Positions 36,501 to 50,799 of a stretch of DNA of 64,000 nt are shown one piece after another. The position numbers were made by a program, and so were the translations under genes. The stretch lies in assembly GCA_029783825.1 (NCBI GenBank), contig JAREIK010018595.1, positions 1 through 64,000 of the forward strand, read 5' to 3'. Each line of letters begins with the position of its first letter. Position 1 is the first letter of the stretch. Under the pieces are notes generated by a model. The model was not told where the DNA came from, did not search any database, and was given only the letters and a program-made list of their open reading frames with translations. This stretch comes from Sapria himalayana. Its lineage: Eukaryota > Streptophyta > Magnoliopsida > Malpighiales > Rafflesiaceae.

Positions 36501-38943
36501 AGGTTATAACCTTCAAAATGATAAAAAATCTCAAAAAAAATTTTTTATTATTTTATTATTTAAATAAAACTTATAAACCACTAAATGCCTAAACATTTAA
36601 ATCTCTAGATACATAAACCCCAAAACCCCCTAAATACTTAAACCATTAAACCTATATAACCTTAATAATAAATAATAAATCTCATTTTTATTTGTATTCA
36701 TTATTATTTTAAATATTCATTTTAATTATTTTTTAGTTTCTTTTTATAGAAATATTAATTACAAAATAAATAATGAGTGAGACATATATAATTTAAATAA
36801 ATTATTTTTTTTGAAAAAAAATATAAGCTTATAAAAATAAACAAAATTTCAAAAATTTAAAATTTTATTTAGTAATATAATTTACTTTGATTTTAAATTA
36901 TTTTGGGTTCTGCAAATATATTTTAATTAATATTTATCTTATTAATAATATTTTATTAAGTTATTTTTTGATCATTATTATGATATATATTAAAACATTT
37001 TTTATATTGAATCTACAACAAATATAATTATTAAGATTATTATAACTAAGTATTGTATTCATATATTAGAACTATTAAAAAATTATTATATTTTAAAGGT
37101 TATAAGCATTGAAAATCACGAAAATTCATAAAAATAAATTTTTTGTTATTTCTTTGATTAAATAAAACCAATAAACATAAAAATGTGTAAACATATAAAT
37201 CAATAAACTCCTTAACCTGAAAACCACAAAAAACTTGAACAATTAAATAGTTATAGATAGTAAATCATAAATCTCATTTTTATTAGTATTCATTTAAATT
37301 TTAAATATACATTTTAATTATTTTTTAGTTTAATTTTATAGAAATATAAATTAAATAATAAATTATTAGTGATACAAATATAATTTAAATAATTTATTTT
37401 TCATCAAAACATATATAGGCTTATAAATGGATACAAAAATTAAAAATTAAAAATTAATATTTAGTAAAAAATTTCACAATGATTTTGAATCATTTTAGGT
37501 TTTGCAAATATATTTTAAATAATATTTATCTTATTAATAATTGGTTATTACTTTTTTATGATCATTATTATAATAAATATGAATAAAATAATTTATATTG
37601 AATTTATATTATATATAATTATTATGATTATTATAACTTCATATTGAATTCACTTTTCAAAAAAAATTTAAAAATTATTATATTTTCAAAGGTTATAACA
37701 TTCAAAAATGAGAAAAAATAACAAAAATAAATTTTTTGTTATTTTATTTTTTATAAAAAACATATAAACCACTAAATGACTAAATACTAAAATGACTAAA
37801 CTCCTATACCCCGAAGCCCATAAATACTTAAAAGATTAAATTAGTATAGTCTATATAATAAATCATAAATCTCAGTTTTATTTGTATTCATTATAATTTT
37901 AAATATTTATTTTAATTATTTATTAGTTTATTTTTATATAATTATAAATTTAAAATAAATTATGTGGAAGACAAATATAATTTAAATAATTTACTTTTAA
38001 TAACATAAAATATATATTTATTAAAAGAAGCATAACATCAAAAAAATTATTATTTAGTATTATATTTTACTTTGATTTTAAATAAATTTATGTTTTGCAA
38101 ATATATTTTAAAAAAAATCTATCTATTTAATAATAGTTTATTAATTTATTTTTTGATCATTAATATATTATTTTATCAATTTAATTGTTTATATTGAATT
38201 AACATGATATATAATTATTAAGATTATCATAACTATATACAGTATTCACAGATAACCAAAATTTAAAAATTGTTATATTTTAAAATGTTATAACCTTCAA
38301 AAATCAGAAAAATAATAAAAATAAATTTTTTGTTATATCATTATTTAAATAAAACTTATAAACCATTAAATGCCTAAATTCATAAATCTTTAAACTCTTA
38401 AACCCCAAAGCCCCTAAATACCTAACCCTTTAAACTCGTAAACCTTAAATATAATTTAAATAATTAATTAAAATATTAATTACAAAATAAATTATGAGTG
38501 ACAAATATAATTTAAATAATATATTTTTCAACAATAAAATATATAAGCTTATAAAATGATGCAAAAACAAAAAAAAAATTATTTTTTAGTAATAAATTTT
38601 ACTTTGAGTTTGAATCATTTTAGCTTTTTTAATTATATTTTAATTTATAGCTATCATTATAATAATAGTTTATTAATTTATTTTTTGATAATTGATATAA
38701 TATCTATCAATAAAATTGTTTATATTTAGTTTATAGTATATATAGTTATAATATTTATTATTACTAAATATTGTATTCACATTTTTAAATTTTTTTTTGA
38801 TATTTTATTGTTTAAATAAAACCTATAAAATACTAAATGCCTAAAAACATAAATCTCTAAACTCCTAAATGTCGAAACCATTAAACTGGTATATATTAAT
38901 AATAAATCATAAATCTCATTTTAATTTTTATTCAGTATAATAA
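33521..38943 (-). repeat. AT-rich satellite array, reverse orientation, segment 6
   Basis: About nine reverse monomers of mixed subtypes, with landmarks near 34,090, 34,690, 35,420, 35,910, 36,505, 37,100, 37,690, 38,290 and a partial one at 38,770. From 34,105 outward the monomers no longer pair well with the region left of 5,700. The segment ends at an orientation switch at 38,940-38,947, in TTCAGTATAATAAACC. No gene seen. Confidence 0.92.
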
Positions 38944-41900
38944 ACCATTACTAAAAATTAATTTTAAATTTTTAAATTTTGTATTTATTTATATGCTTAT
39001 ATATTTTTTGATGAAAAATAAATTCTTTAAATTATATTTGTCTCAATAATTATTTATTTTTTAATTTATATCTTTATAAAAATAAACTAATACATAATTA
39101 AGATGTATGTTTAAAATTATAAGGAATACTAATAAAAATGAGATTTATTATTTATTATATATAGTATATCGGTTTAATGGTTTAAAATTATTAATTTTTT
39201 GATTTTTTTTAATTTTCAGAGGTTATTACCTATGAAAATAAAATAATTTTTATAATTTTTTGAAATGTGAATACCATGTATAATTATATTAATCTTACTA
39301 ATTATATATCATATAAATTAAATATAACCAATTTTAATGATAGATATTATAATAATGATCAAAAATTAAATTAACAAACTATTATTAAAAATCTAAATAT
39401 TAATTAAAATATATTTACATAACACAAAATGATTCAAAATCAAATCAAAAATATTACTAAATAATAATATTTAATTTTTAAATTTTTCCTTATTTTTTTA
39501 AGAATATATTTTTTTTGATTAAATATAAATTATTTAAATATTATTTGTCTCATTCGAAATTTATTTCAAATTAATTATTCTAAAAAATTAAACTATAAAA
39601 AATTAAAATGAATATTTAAAATTATAATAAATAGAAATATAAATAAATTTATTATTTAATAAGTAGAATATAGCTATTAAAAGGTTTATATATTGAGGGG
39701 TTTTGGGGTTTATGAGCTTACTGATTTAATTAAGTAATCATTTAATGATCTATAGGTTTTATTTAAAAAATGAAATAACAAAAAAAATATTTTTATTATT
39801 TTTTCTTATTTTTTAAGGTTATAACCGTTGAAAATATAATAATTTTTAAATTTTTATCTAAAGTGAATACAATATTTATTTATAATAATGATACTAATTA
39901 TATATCATATAAATTCAATATAAACAATTTTATTGATAGATATTCTAATAATTATCAAAAAATAAATTAAAAATCTATTATGAACAAGATTGATATTACT
40001 TAAAATATAATATCAAAACCTAAAATGATTCAGAAGCAAAGCAAAATATATTACTAAATAATAATTATTTATTTTTAAATTTTTATTCTTTTTATAAGGT
40101 TATCTATTTTTTGATAAAGAATAATTTTTATAAATTATATTTTTAACTAATATTTTATTTTATAATTAATACAGATATATAAATAAAAAACTAAAAATCA
40201 AAATGATTTTTTTAAATTATAATGAAAACAAATAAAAATGAGATTTATCAATTATTATTTAGTGTATAATGGTTTAAAAAATTATATATATACGGATATC
40301 GGAATTTTTTACTTTAGTGATTTAAGTGATTAGTCATTTAGTGGTGTATAGGTTTTATTTAAACAATGAAATAACAAAAAAATAATTTTTTTTATTTTTT
40401 CACATGTTCAAAGGTTATAATCATTGAAAACATAAAATTTTAAAACTTTTTCAAAAGTGAATACAATATTTAGGTATAATAATTATTAAATGTATATATC
40501 ATATAAATTCAATATAAACATTTTTATTGATAAATATTCTAATAATGATCAAAAAATAAATTAATAATCTATTATAAATAAGATATATATCATTTAAAAT
40601 ATAATTACAATATTAAAATGATTTAGAAGCTAAGCAAAATATATTACTATATAATAATTTTTTATTTTGAAATTTGTTTTTAAAAATTTATCTATAATTT
40701 TTTTTGATATAAAATAATTTATAAAATTATATTTGTTTAACTCATAATTTATTTTGTAATTAATATTTATATAAAAATATACAAATAAATAATTAAAATG
40801 AATATTTAAAATTATAATGAAAGAAAAAAAGAGTTTTATTATTATTATTTAGGGTATACCTTTTTAATTTAAATGATATTCATTAAACACCTATATAATT
40901 ATTTATTTTTGAATGTTATTTTCAAAGGTTATAACATTACAAATAATTATATTGCTAGATATTATAATTATGATAAAAAAAATTAATAAACTATTATTAA
41001 TTAAATAGTTATTATTTAAAAATTATTTGCAAAATCTAAATTTATTAATATCAAAGTAAAATATATGACTAAATAATAATTTTTTTTAATGTTTTGCTTT
41101 TTTTATAAGTTTATATTTTTGTTATTAAAATAAATTATTCAAAATATATTTTTCTTACTCATAATTTATTTTGTAATTATAATTCTATAATAATAAACTA
41201 CTAAATAATTAAAATGAATATTTAAAATTATAATGAATACAAATAAAATTAAGATTTATTATTTAGTATTCAGGATATACCGGTTTAATGGTTTAAGTAT
41301 TTAGGTGTTGTGTTGTTTAGGAGTTTAGTGATTTAATTGTTTAGAACTTTAGTGATTTATAGTTTTTATTTAAAGAATGAAAAAACAAAAAATTAAATTT
41401 TTTGATTTTTTTTTAATTTTTGAAGGTTGTAACCATTGAAAATATAATAATTTTAATTTTATATAATGTGAACTCAATATAAATAATTTTATTGGTATAT
41501 ATTATAATAATGATCAATTAATAAATTAATAAATTTGTATTTATAAAAATGATATAAATAAAAATTATATTGTATAATCTAAATTGATTCAAAATCAAAA
41601 TAATATATATTATTAAATAATAATTTTTTATTTTTAAATTGTGCGGTTTTTATATGCATTTTATTTGATGAAAAATAAATTATTTAAATTATATATGTCG
41701 CACAAATAATTTATTTTGTAATTAATATTCTATAAAAATAAAATAATAATAATTAAAATGAATATTTAAAATTATAATGAATACTAATAAAACTGAGATT
41801 TATGATTTATTATTGGACTATACTAATTTAATGTTTTAAGTATTTATGGGCTTCGGTATTTAGGAGTTTAGTCATCTTAGTATTTAGTCATTTAGTGGTT

Positions 41901-44871
41901 TATAGGTTTATATAAAAAATAAAAAAACTAAAAATTTATTTTTGTTATTTTTCTGATTTTTTGATGGTTATAACTTTTGAAAATATAATAATTTTTAAAT
42001 TTTTTTTGAAAAGTGAATACAATATGAAGTTATAATAATCATAATAATTATATATAATATAAATTCAATATAAATTATTTTATTGATATTTATTATAATA
42101 ATGATCATAAAAAGTAATAACCAATTATTAAAAAGATAAATATTGTTTAAAATATATTTGCAAAACCTAAAATGACTCAAAATCAAAGTGAAATATTTTA
42201 CTAAATATTAATTTTAAAAATTTTACATTTTTGTATCCATTTATAAGCCTATATATTTTTTGATGAAAAATAAATTATTTAAATTATATTTGTCTCACTA
42301 TAATTTATTTTTTAATTTATATTTCTATAAAATTATACTAATAAATAATTAAAATGTATATTTAAAATTATAATGAATACTAAAAAAATGAGATTTACGA
42401 TTTATTATTTAGGGTATTACTATTAATTGTTTAAGTTTTTGTGGTTTTTGGGTTAAGGAGTTTATGATTTATATGTTTACACATTTAGGTGTTTATAGGT
42501 TTTATTTAATCAATGAAATAACAAAAAAATTTATTTTTATGAATTTTCGTGATTTTCAATGCTTATAACCTTTAAAAATATAATAATTTTTAATAGTTCT
42601 AAAATATGAATACAATACTTAGTTATAATAATCTTAATAATAATATTTGTTGTAGAATCAATATAAAAAATTATTAATATATATTATAATAATGATCAAA
42701 AAATAAATTAATAAACTATTATTAAAAAGATAGATATTAATTAAATATATTTGTAGAACCCAAAATAATTCAAAATCAATGTAAATTTTATTACTAATAA
42801 AATTTAAATTTTTGAAATTTTTTTTATTTTTAAAAGCTTATTTTTTTTCATAAAAAATAATTTATTTAAATTATATCTGTCTCACTCATTATTTATTTTG
42901 TAATTAATATTTTTATAAAAATAAAACAAAAAAATAATTAAAATGAATATTAAAATTATAATGAATATAAATAAAAATGAGATTTATTATTTATTATTTA
43001 GGTAATATAGGTTTATGGGTTTAAGTATTTAGGGGGGGGGGGTTGGGCTTTTGGTGTCTAGAGATTTAAATGTTTAGTCATTTTGTGGTTTATAAGTGTT
43101 ATTTAAATAATAAAAATAATAAAAAATTATTTTTGTGATTTTTTATTATTTTTGAAGGTTATAACCTTTTAAAATATAATAATTTTTAAATTTTTTTCAG
43201 ATGTAAATATAATATTTAATTATAATAACTTAATAATTATAAGACATTTTAATTGAATATAAGTAATTTTATTGTTAGATATTATTAAAATGATCAAATA
43301 ATAAATTAATAAACTATTATTAATAAGATTGATCGCAATTAAAATATAATTGCAAACCCTATATATAATGATTCAAAATCAAAGTAAAATATATTACTAA
43401 ATAATAATTTTTTATTTTTAAATTATTACTTCTTTATATAAGCTTATTTTTAGATTAAAAAATAAATTATTAAAATTATATTTGTCTTACTCATTATTTA
43501 TTTTGTGATTGATATTTCTATAAAAAATAAACTAATAAATAATTAAAATGAATATTTAAAATTATAAAGAATACAAATTAAAAATGATATTATAATTTAT
43601 TGTATATGGTATACCGGTTTAATGGTTTGATTATTTAGTGGTTTATAGGTCTTATTTATATAATAAAAATTTAAATTCTATTTTTGATTTTTTCTGATTT
43701 TCGAAGGTTATAACCTTCGAAAATAAAATAATTTTTAAAATTTTCGAAATGTGAATACCATGTATAATTATATTAATCTTACTAATTATATATCATATAA
43801 ATTCAATATAAATAATTTTAATGATAGATATTATAATAAAGATCAAAAATTATTTTAATAAACTATTATTAATAATATAAATATTAATTAAAATATATTT
43901 ACATAACATAAAATGATTCAAAATCAAATCAAAATATATTACTAAATAATAATATTTTATTTTTAAAATTTGCCTACTTTTTATAAGTTATATTTTTTTT
44001 ATTAAAATAAATTATTTAAATAATATTTGTCTCACTCGAAATTTATTTTGTAATAATTTATCTAAAAAATTAAACTATAAATAATTAAAATAAATATTTA
44101 AAATTATAATAAATAGAAATAAAAATGAGATTTATTTTTTATTAAGTAGTATTTAGCTGTAAAAGGTTTAGGTATTCACGGGGTTTCGGGATTTATGAGC
44201 TTACTGATTTAAGTAAGTAAGCAATTAAAGATCTATGGTTTTTATTTAAAAAATGAAATAACAAAAAATTTATTTTTTTTTATTTTTTCACATTTTCAAA
44301 GGTTATTACCTTTGAAAATATATAATTTTAAAATTTTTTTCAAAAGTGAATAGAATATTTAGTTATAATAATCATTATATTTATATATCATATAAATTCA
44401 TATAACCATTTTTATTGATAAATATTTTAATAATGATGAAAAAATAACTTAAAAATCTATTATTAATAAGATAGATTTCAATTAAAATCTATTTATAAAA
44501 CCTAAAATGATTCAGAAGCAAGCGAAATATATTACTATATAATAATTTTTTGTTTTGAAAATTATTTTTTTCTTTTAAAAAGTTTATCTATATATTTGAA
44601 TAAAAATAATTTATATAAATTATATTTGTGTAACTAATAATTTATTTTGTAATTAATATTTATATAAAAATAAACAAATAAATAATTAAATTTGAATATT
44701 TAAAATTAAAATGAAAAAAAAATGAGATTTATTCTTTATTATTTAGGATATAACGGTTTAATTTAAAATAGATCCATCTCACTAATATTTCATTTTGTAA
44801 TTAATATTTCTATAAAAATAACTGATAATAATTAAATAAAAATTAATTATACTGAATAATTAAAATAATTT
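38944..44871 (+). repeat. AT-rich satellite array, forward, segment 7
   Basis: Forward monomers again (landmarks near 39,225, 39,820, 40,410, 41,430, 41,970, 42,565, 43,165, 43,711 and 44,308). The part at 41,320-44,230 repeats the subtype order of 1-2,900, including the rare GTTGTAGA and GGGTTAAGGAGTTTATG variants at 42,450-42,660 and 1,150-1,370. A G11 run sits at 43,032-43,042. No gene seen. Confidence 0.92.
43697..43724. repeat. 28-bp perfect palindrome with paired substitutions
   Basis: ATTTTCGAAGGTTA followed by its exact complement. Relative to the common CAAAGG...CCTTTG form, both arms carry the matching change (A to G at 43,703 and T to C at 43,718), so the symmetry is kept. Confidence 0.9.
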
Positions 44872-45969
44872 ATTTTCTTCCTCTCTCAACTCTAGAATGA
44901 TTGCTAAAGCTCTAACCAAAATAATATGAGCTTTTACTTTATCTCTATTATATCTCATCATATTTGATGTTGAATCACTAGGCTAACAAAGGTATTTGAC
45001 TCATGTACGCTGACAAACTAAACCAAAGTTGTACACCTATGTGTTGAAATAGCTAGTTGTTGAGGATGCTATTTATATTGATTATATAATTTCTTCTAAA
45101 ATATCTCTCATGCAACACTCAAAACAATTTTTTTAAAACATAGTTCACCTCTAAAAAAATAACGACCTTGTAGCCTATTAGAACAAACTAGCCCCATGGG
45201 GGTTTGAGCAGGGCAAGAAGTATGGGCTCTCTTTCAATCAAGAATCAAAAAATTTATTTTATTAGCATGTCTAAGCCCCATTTTTATATCCTCATGGATA
45301 TGTAAAGTATCATTTATTTCTTTTTATATTAAATGAGTTATGTATACAAGCTCACAATACCCAAAAAGGTGTAAATGAATCATATTCAAATGTATAAAAG
45401 GTTTTAATCAATGCTCAAAATATTAGTCATGCATATTGACACTTGAGTTAACAAATAAAAGGAAAATGCCATAGTGATATTTCCAATCCCAGGATTTTTA
45501 GCTATAAAAAGTTATAAAGAGTAGTACCCGAGCTTTAACTATTTCTAGGGTCATGACTTTTGCTCTTGAGGAATGTCCAAAGTTACAATCATTCCTAGTG
45601 CAATGACTTTGCAATATAAAGATAAAATGCACAAGCTATGGTCATATCCAATACTGTGACCCAGTATTATAGTGATTAAATATGTATTCATGATCATTCT
45701 TAGATCATAACAATATGTTCAATAGAGAGACACAAGTTATTGAATATTCTCATCGGTATTATTTTGTGTTCTAGAGACAAAATATACAATCATGTCCATT
45801 GCTAATGCTACAAAAATCTAAAGCAAGAAAGAGACTAAATCCATAACTCACCCCTTGAGTCATGACTTTGTGTTACATATACAAAAAGATAAATCTGTGA
45901 CATTCCTAAAAGTTGTAATTTCAATTTAAATTTAACACTTAGTCATTTGATTATAAAAGTGCAAAACAT

Positions 45970-46050
45970 GAGATTTAGGATTTATGTTTTATGGGTTAGG
46001 GTTATAGTTTATGGTTTAAGGTTTAGGATTTAAAGTTTAGGGTTTATGCT
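45970..46050 (+). repeat. degenerate telomere-like tract, island 4
   Basis: Imperfect units including GGGTTAGGGTTATAG, GGTTTAAGGTTTAGGA and AGTTTAGGGTTTATG at the equivalent island position. Confidence 0.65.
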
Positions 46051-46233
46051 TTTTTTTTGTTTTTTTTGGAAAATACACACTTTATTATCATTAAGTCACA
46101 CAACTTACAAGAGACTAAAAGCTGACTAATTTAGGCCGGCCCACTAAATCCTATGCACCTTAAATATTCTATGCATAAAATACATAAAAAAACATAATGC
46201 CTAATAATTCCAAGTGTATGAATACAACTAAAA

Positions 46234-46543
46234 TCACCTGGCATTCTGGGACTTTATAGTTAGCATTGAGTCATTATGCGCATTGCGTCCTTTCCATTCG
46301 GATTTTTCAAAGCCTTTTGGAGGAACCTGAATGATGCACCATATTAAAACTATGCAAATATAAGATTGTGCATGTGTGTGACATGAAACATCAAGCCTTT
46401 ACCTATGTCATTGCTATGCAATGGAATACATGTAAAACTGAATATCCATAAATCCACAAGTCCATATCTACAGAACTTTGTCAATTAATTCTCACCTCTG
46501 AATTTCACATTCTTTTGCTCCAATGATCCTCAAAAGAGTATCT
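46234..46543 (-). pseudogene. 3'-terminal two-exon gene remnant, copy 4 (frame intact)
   Basis: Exon A 46,496-46,543 and exon B 46,234-46,326, both in frame, with TGA at 46,234-46,236 and acceptors CCTAAG and ATTCAG. Exon B differs from copy 3 by many replacement changes (for example KGFEKSEWKGRNAHNDS here), with no sign of protein-level constraint, which fits a non-functional fragment. TGG (W) is retained. Gene identity unknown. Confidence 0.5.
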
Positions 46544-47337
46544 CTTAGGTTAGAATACTTCCTCCTCGAGCTCCAAGAAGTGGCTGTATGTTGTACCGAC
46601 AAAATATAAAAAAATATGCATGCATCAGTGTGCAAGTGTGATTAGGTCCATCTCATAGTCTAATTATCTATGCTTACAACCAAGATAGAATACGAGTAAA
46701 ATTACAAATTGCTATAAAGAAGGGTCTTCTGCTATTGAGAGTGTAGCATCGCCTAATGTGTATTTACAAAATGCATAGTGAGCCCCACTTAGAGATAGTC
46801 ATGGGTCCAGTTGCCCTCATTGCATGCTACATAGAGAACAGACATGATTGTGTGTGTGAGTATCTCATGATCCGTCTCTAGAAGTACATGGTGCATACAA
46901 AGTCCAAAATACAAATAAGACTACAAACATAAACTACAAGTTTGAATCTTTCGCTCCCGTGTGGCTGGTCTGGACTCCATTGCTTAGTGTCACCGCTTGG
47001 TGATGCTTCGGATTTTTGCGGCTCTCCAATTAATCTTGGATTACCCGCTACTCTTGTTTGGCGACGGTTGGGTGGCCCTCTATGATGCCTGTTAGGGCTA
47101 GTGGGACCCACTCCTAGCTACTCATGGGTTTACTCTCGACCACTTTGCTTGGTCTCGTCAGTTTTCTGAATGTTATCATTCCGGCTTGCTTGTGGGGCCC
47201 TTTACAAGCTGGTGGCCCATACTTTTGGCTACTTCCAGGACTTGCTGGCCCCTCTAAATGCTATACCAAAATGGACAAGAATATTTCCACGTGTGTACTC
47301 TGGTCCGTCTCTATGTGTGTGTGGTGCAGCAGTATCA

Positions 47338-50300
47338 GGATTTAGGAGTTTAGTAATTTAAGTATTTAGGTATTTTGTGGTTTATTGGTTTTATTTTAAT
47401 AATTAAATAATAAAAAAATTATTTTTATGATTTTTTCTCATTTTCAAGGTTATAACCATTGAAAATATTATAATTTTTAATTTTTTTTCAAATGTTAATA
47501 TAAAATTTAATTATAATAATGATAAAAATTAAATATCATGTAAATTCAATATAAATAATTTTATTGATCGATATTATAATACTGATCATAAAATAGATTA
47601 ATAAACTATTATTAACAAGATAGATATTAATTAAAATATATTTGTAAAACCTAAAATGATTTAAATTCAAAGTAAAATATAATACTAAATAATAATTTTT
47701 TATTTTTAAATTTTTGATTCTTTTTATAAGCTTATAAATTTTTTTTGATGAAGATAAATTATTTAAATTATATTTGTCTCATTCATAATTTATTTTGCAA
47801 TTAATATTTCTATAAAAATAAACTATTAAATATTTAAAATGAATATTAAAATTATAATGAATACAAATAAAAATGAGATTTATCATTAATTATTTAGGGT
47901 ATGCCAGTTTAATGGTTTAAGTATTTAAAAGTTTAGGAGTTTTGTAATTGTAGTGTTTAGGTATTTAGTAGTTTATATATTTTATTGAAATAATGAAATA
48001 ACAAAAAATTTATTTTTCAAATTTTTTATCAATTTTAAAGGTTATATCATTTATAAATGTAATAATTTTTAAATATTTTTCAAATGTGAATACAATATTT
48101 ATTTATAATAAACTAAATAATTATATATCATGTAAATTAAAAATAAAAAAATTTATTGATAGGTATTAATAAACTAAATATAAATATAAATATAATAATT
48201 ATCAAAAAATAAATTAATAAACTATTATTTATTGATAGATATTTATATATTATTTATAAATACTTAAACCTTTAAAGATGGTTTAAATGTTTAAGTATTT
48301 AAATGTTTTGGGGTTTTTGGGTTTAGGAGTTTAATGATTTAAGCTTTTAGGCATTTAGTAGTTTATAGGTTTTATATAAACAATAAAATATAAAAAAATA
48401 TATTTTTGTGATTTTATCTCATTTTCAAAGATGATAATCTTTAAAAATATAATAATTTTTAAATTTTTTTCAAATGTAAATATAATATTTAGTTATAATA
48501 ATCTTTATAATTATATATCATTAAAATTCAATATAAACAATTTAATTGATAAATATTCTAATAATGATCAAAAAATAAATTAATAATCTATTATTAATAA
48601 GATAGATATCAATTAAAAAATAATTACAAAACCTAAGATGATTCAGAAGTAAAGCAAAATATATTACTATATAATAATTTTTTGTTTGAAATTTTTTTTC
48701 TTTTATAAAGTTTATTTATAATTTTTTGATGGAAAATAATTTATATAAATTATTTGTCTAGCTCAATTTATTTTGTAATTAATATTTATATATAAATAAA
48801 CAAATAAATAATTAAAATGAATATTTAAAATTATAATGAAAAAATGAGATTTATTATTTATTATTTAGGGATACTGTTCTAATTTAAATTAGATCTGTCT
48901 CACTAATAATTTATTTTGTAATTAATATTTCTATTAAAATAAACTGATAAATAATTAAAATAAAAATTTAAAATTATACTGTATATAATTTAAAATGAGA
49001 TTTATGATTTATTATTATTGTATACCAGTTTAATGGTTTATGTATTTAAAGGTTTTTTCATTTAGGATTTTAGCAAATTATGTTTTTAGGCTTTTAGTGG
49101 TTAATACATTTATTTAAAAAAATAAAATATCAAAAAAAATTCTATAATTTTTTTCTCATTTTCATAGATTATAACCTTTGAAAATATAATAATATTTAAA
49201 ATTTTTTGAAATGTGAATACAATACTTAGTTTTAATAATATTAATAATTATATATCATATAAATTCAATAAACAATTTTATTGATATATATTATAATAAT
49301 GATCATTATTAAATTTATAAACTATTGATATTAAGATAGATATTATTTAAAAAATATTTACAAAACCCAAATTGATTCAAAATTATCGTAAAATATATTT
49401 CTGGATAACAATTTTTAATTTTTAAATTTTTACTTCTTTTATAAGGATATATATTTTTTAAATTATATTTGTCTCACTCATAATTTATTTTGTAATTAAT
49501 ATTTCTATAAAAATATACTAATAAATAATTAAAATGAATATTTAAAATTATAATAAATAGAATTAAAAAATAGTTTTATTAATTATTAAGTAGTATATAG
49601 CGGTTTAATGGTTTATGTATTTTGCCATTGTGAGGTTTAGGAGTTTACTCATTTAACTGTGTATGCATTTAGTGGTTTATAGGTTTTATTAAAAAAAATA
49701 TCAAAATATTTATTTTTGTTATTTTTTGATATTTTCGATGGTAATAACCTTCGAAAATATAATATATTTTAAATTGTTTTCAAAAGTGAATACTATATAT
49801 AGTTATAATAATCATTATATTTATACATCATATAAATTCAATAAAAAAATTTTTATTGGTAAATATTCTAATAATGATCAAATAATAAATTAATAATCTA
49901 TTATTAATAATATGGATATCAATTTAATTATAATTATAATACCTAAAATGATTCAGAAATAATGCAAAACATATTACTATATATTATTTTTTTGTTTTGA
50001 TTTTTTTTCTTTTAAAAAGTTTATTTATATTTTTTTGATGATAAATAATTATATAAATTATATTTGTCTAACTCAATTTATTCTGTAATTAATAAATATA
50101 TATAAATAAACGAATAAATAAGTATGATGAATATTTTAAATTATAAAGAAAAAAATAATATTGAGATTTATTATTTATTATTTAGAGAATACCGGTTTAA
50201 AATGATTATCTAATTCGGTTTTCTAGATTTAGGATTTATTGATTTAAGTATTTAGGCATTTAGTAGTTTATAGGATTTATTTAAACAATGAAATAACAAA

Positions 50301-50799
50301 AAAATTATTTTTGTTATTTTTTCACATTTTCAAAGGTTATAACATTTAAAAATATAATAATTTTAAAATTTTTTTAAATTGTGAATAAAATATATAGTAA
50401 TAATAATCATTTAATTATATATAATATAAACTAATTATAAATAATTTTATTGATAGATATGATATCAATTATCAAAAAATAAATTAATAAACTATTATTA
50501 ATATGATAGATATAAATTAAAATATAATTACAAAACCTAAAATGATTCAAAATCAATGAAAATTTTATTACTAAATAATAATTTTTGTTTTTAAATTTTT
50601 ACTTCTTTTTATAAGATTATTTTTTTTATTAAAAGTAAATTATTAATATTATATTTGTTTGACTAATTATTTATTTTGTAATTGATATTTATATAAAAAA
50701 TAAACTAATAAATATTTAAAATTAATATTTGAAATGAATATTTAAAATTATAATGAATACAAATTAAAATGAGATTTAAGATTTATTATTGCTGTATAT
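47338..50799 (+). repeat. AT-rich satellite array, forward, segment 8
   Basis: Forward monomers with landmarks near 47,448, 48,045, 48,430, 49,170, 49,745 and 50,335. The 597/385/740-bp steps repeat those after islands 1 and 2. The dyad at 49,729-49,760 has paired C-G changes. The satellite is broken by the LTR-like fragment at about GCTGTATATC. No gene seen. Confidence 0.92.
49729..49760. repeat. 32-bp near-perfect palindrome with paired substitutions
   Basis: ATATTTTCGATGGTAA then TAACCTTCGAAAATAT, with two mismatched pairs. The TCGA words in both arms replace the usual TCAA/TTGA, a symmetric change in a monomer subtype different from that at 43.7 kb. Confidence 0.85.

Larger units (their letters stand above)
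44872..47337 (+). repeat. Island repeat copy 4
   Basis: Same structure as islands 1 and 2, forward orientation, closest to copy 2. It ends with CAGCAGTATCAGGATTTAGGAG. The satellite following it repeats the monomer order seen after islands 1 and 2 (including the short monomer near 48,260). The predicted minus-strand frame at 46,878-47,111 is not conserved between copies and is not called as a gene. Confidence 0.88.

Noticed and set aside
46878..47111. Reverse-strand frame of island 4 rich in P, R and S as an exon
   Set aside because: The equivalent region in the other islands is read in another frame or interrupted, and no consistent splice sites were found.
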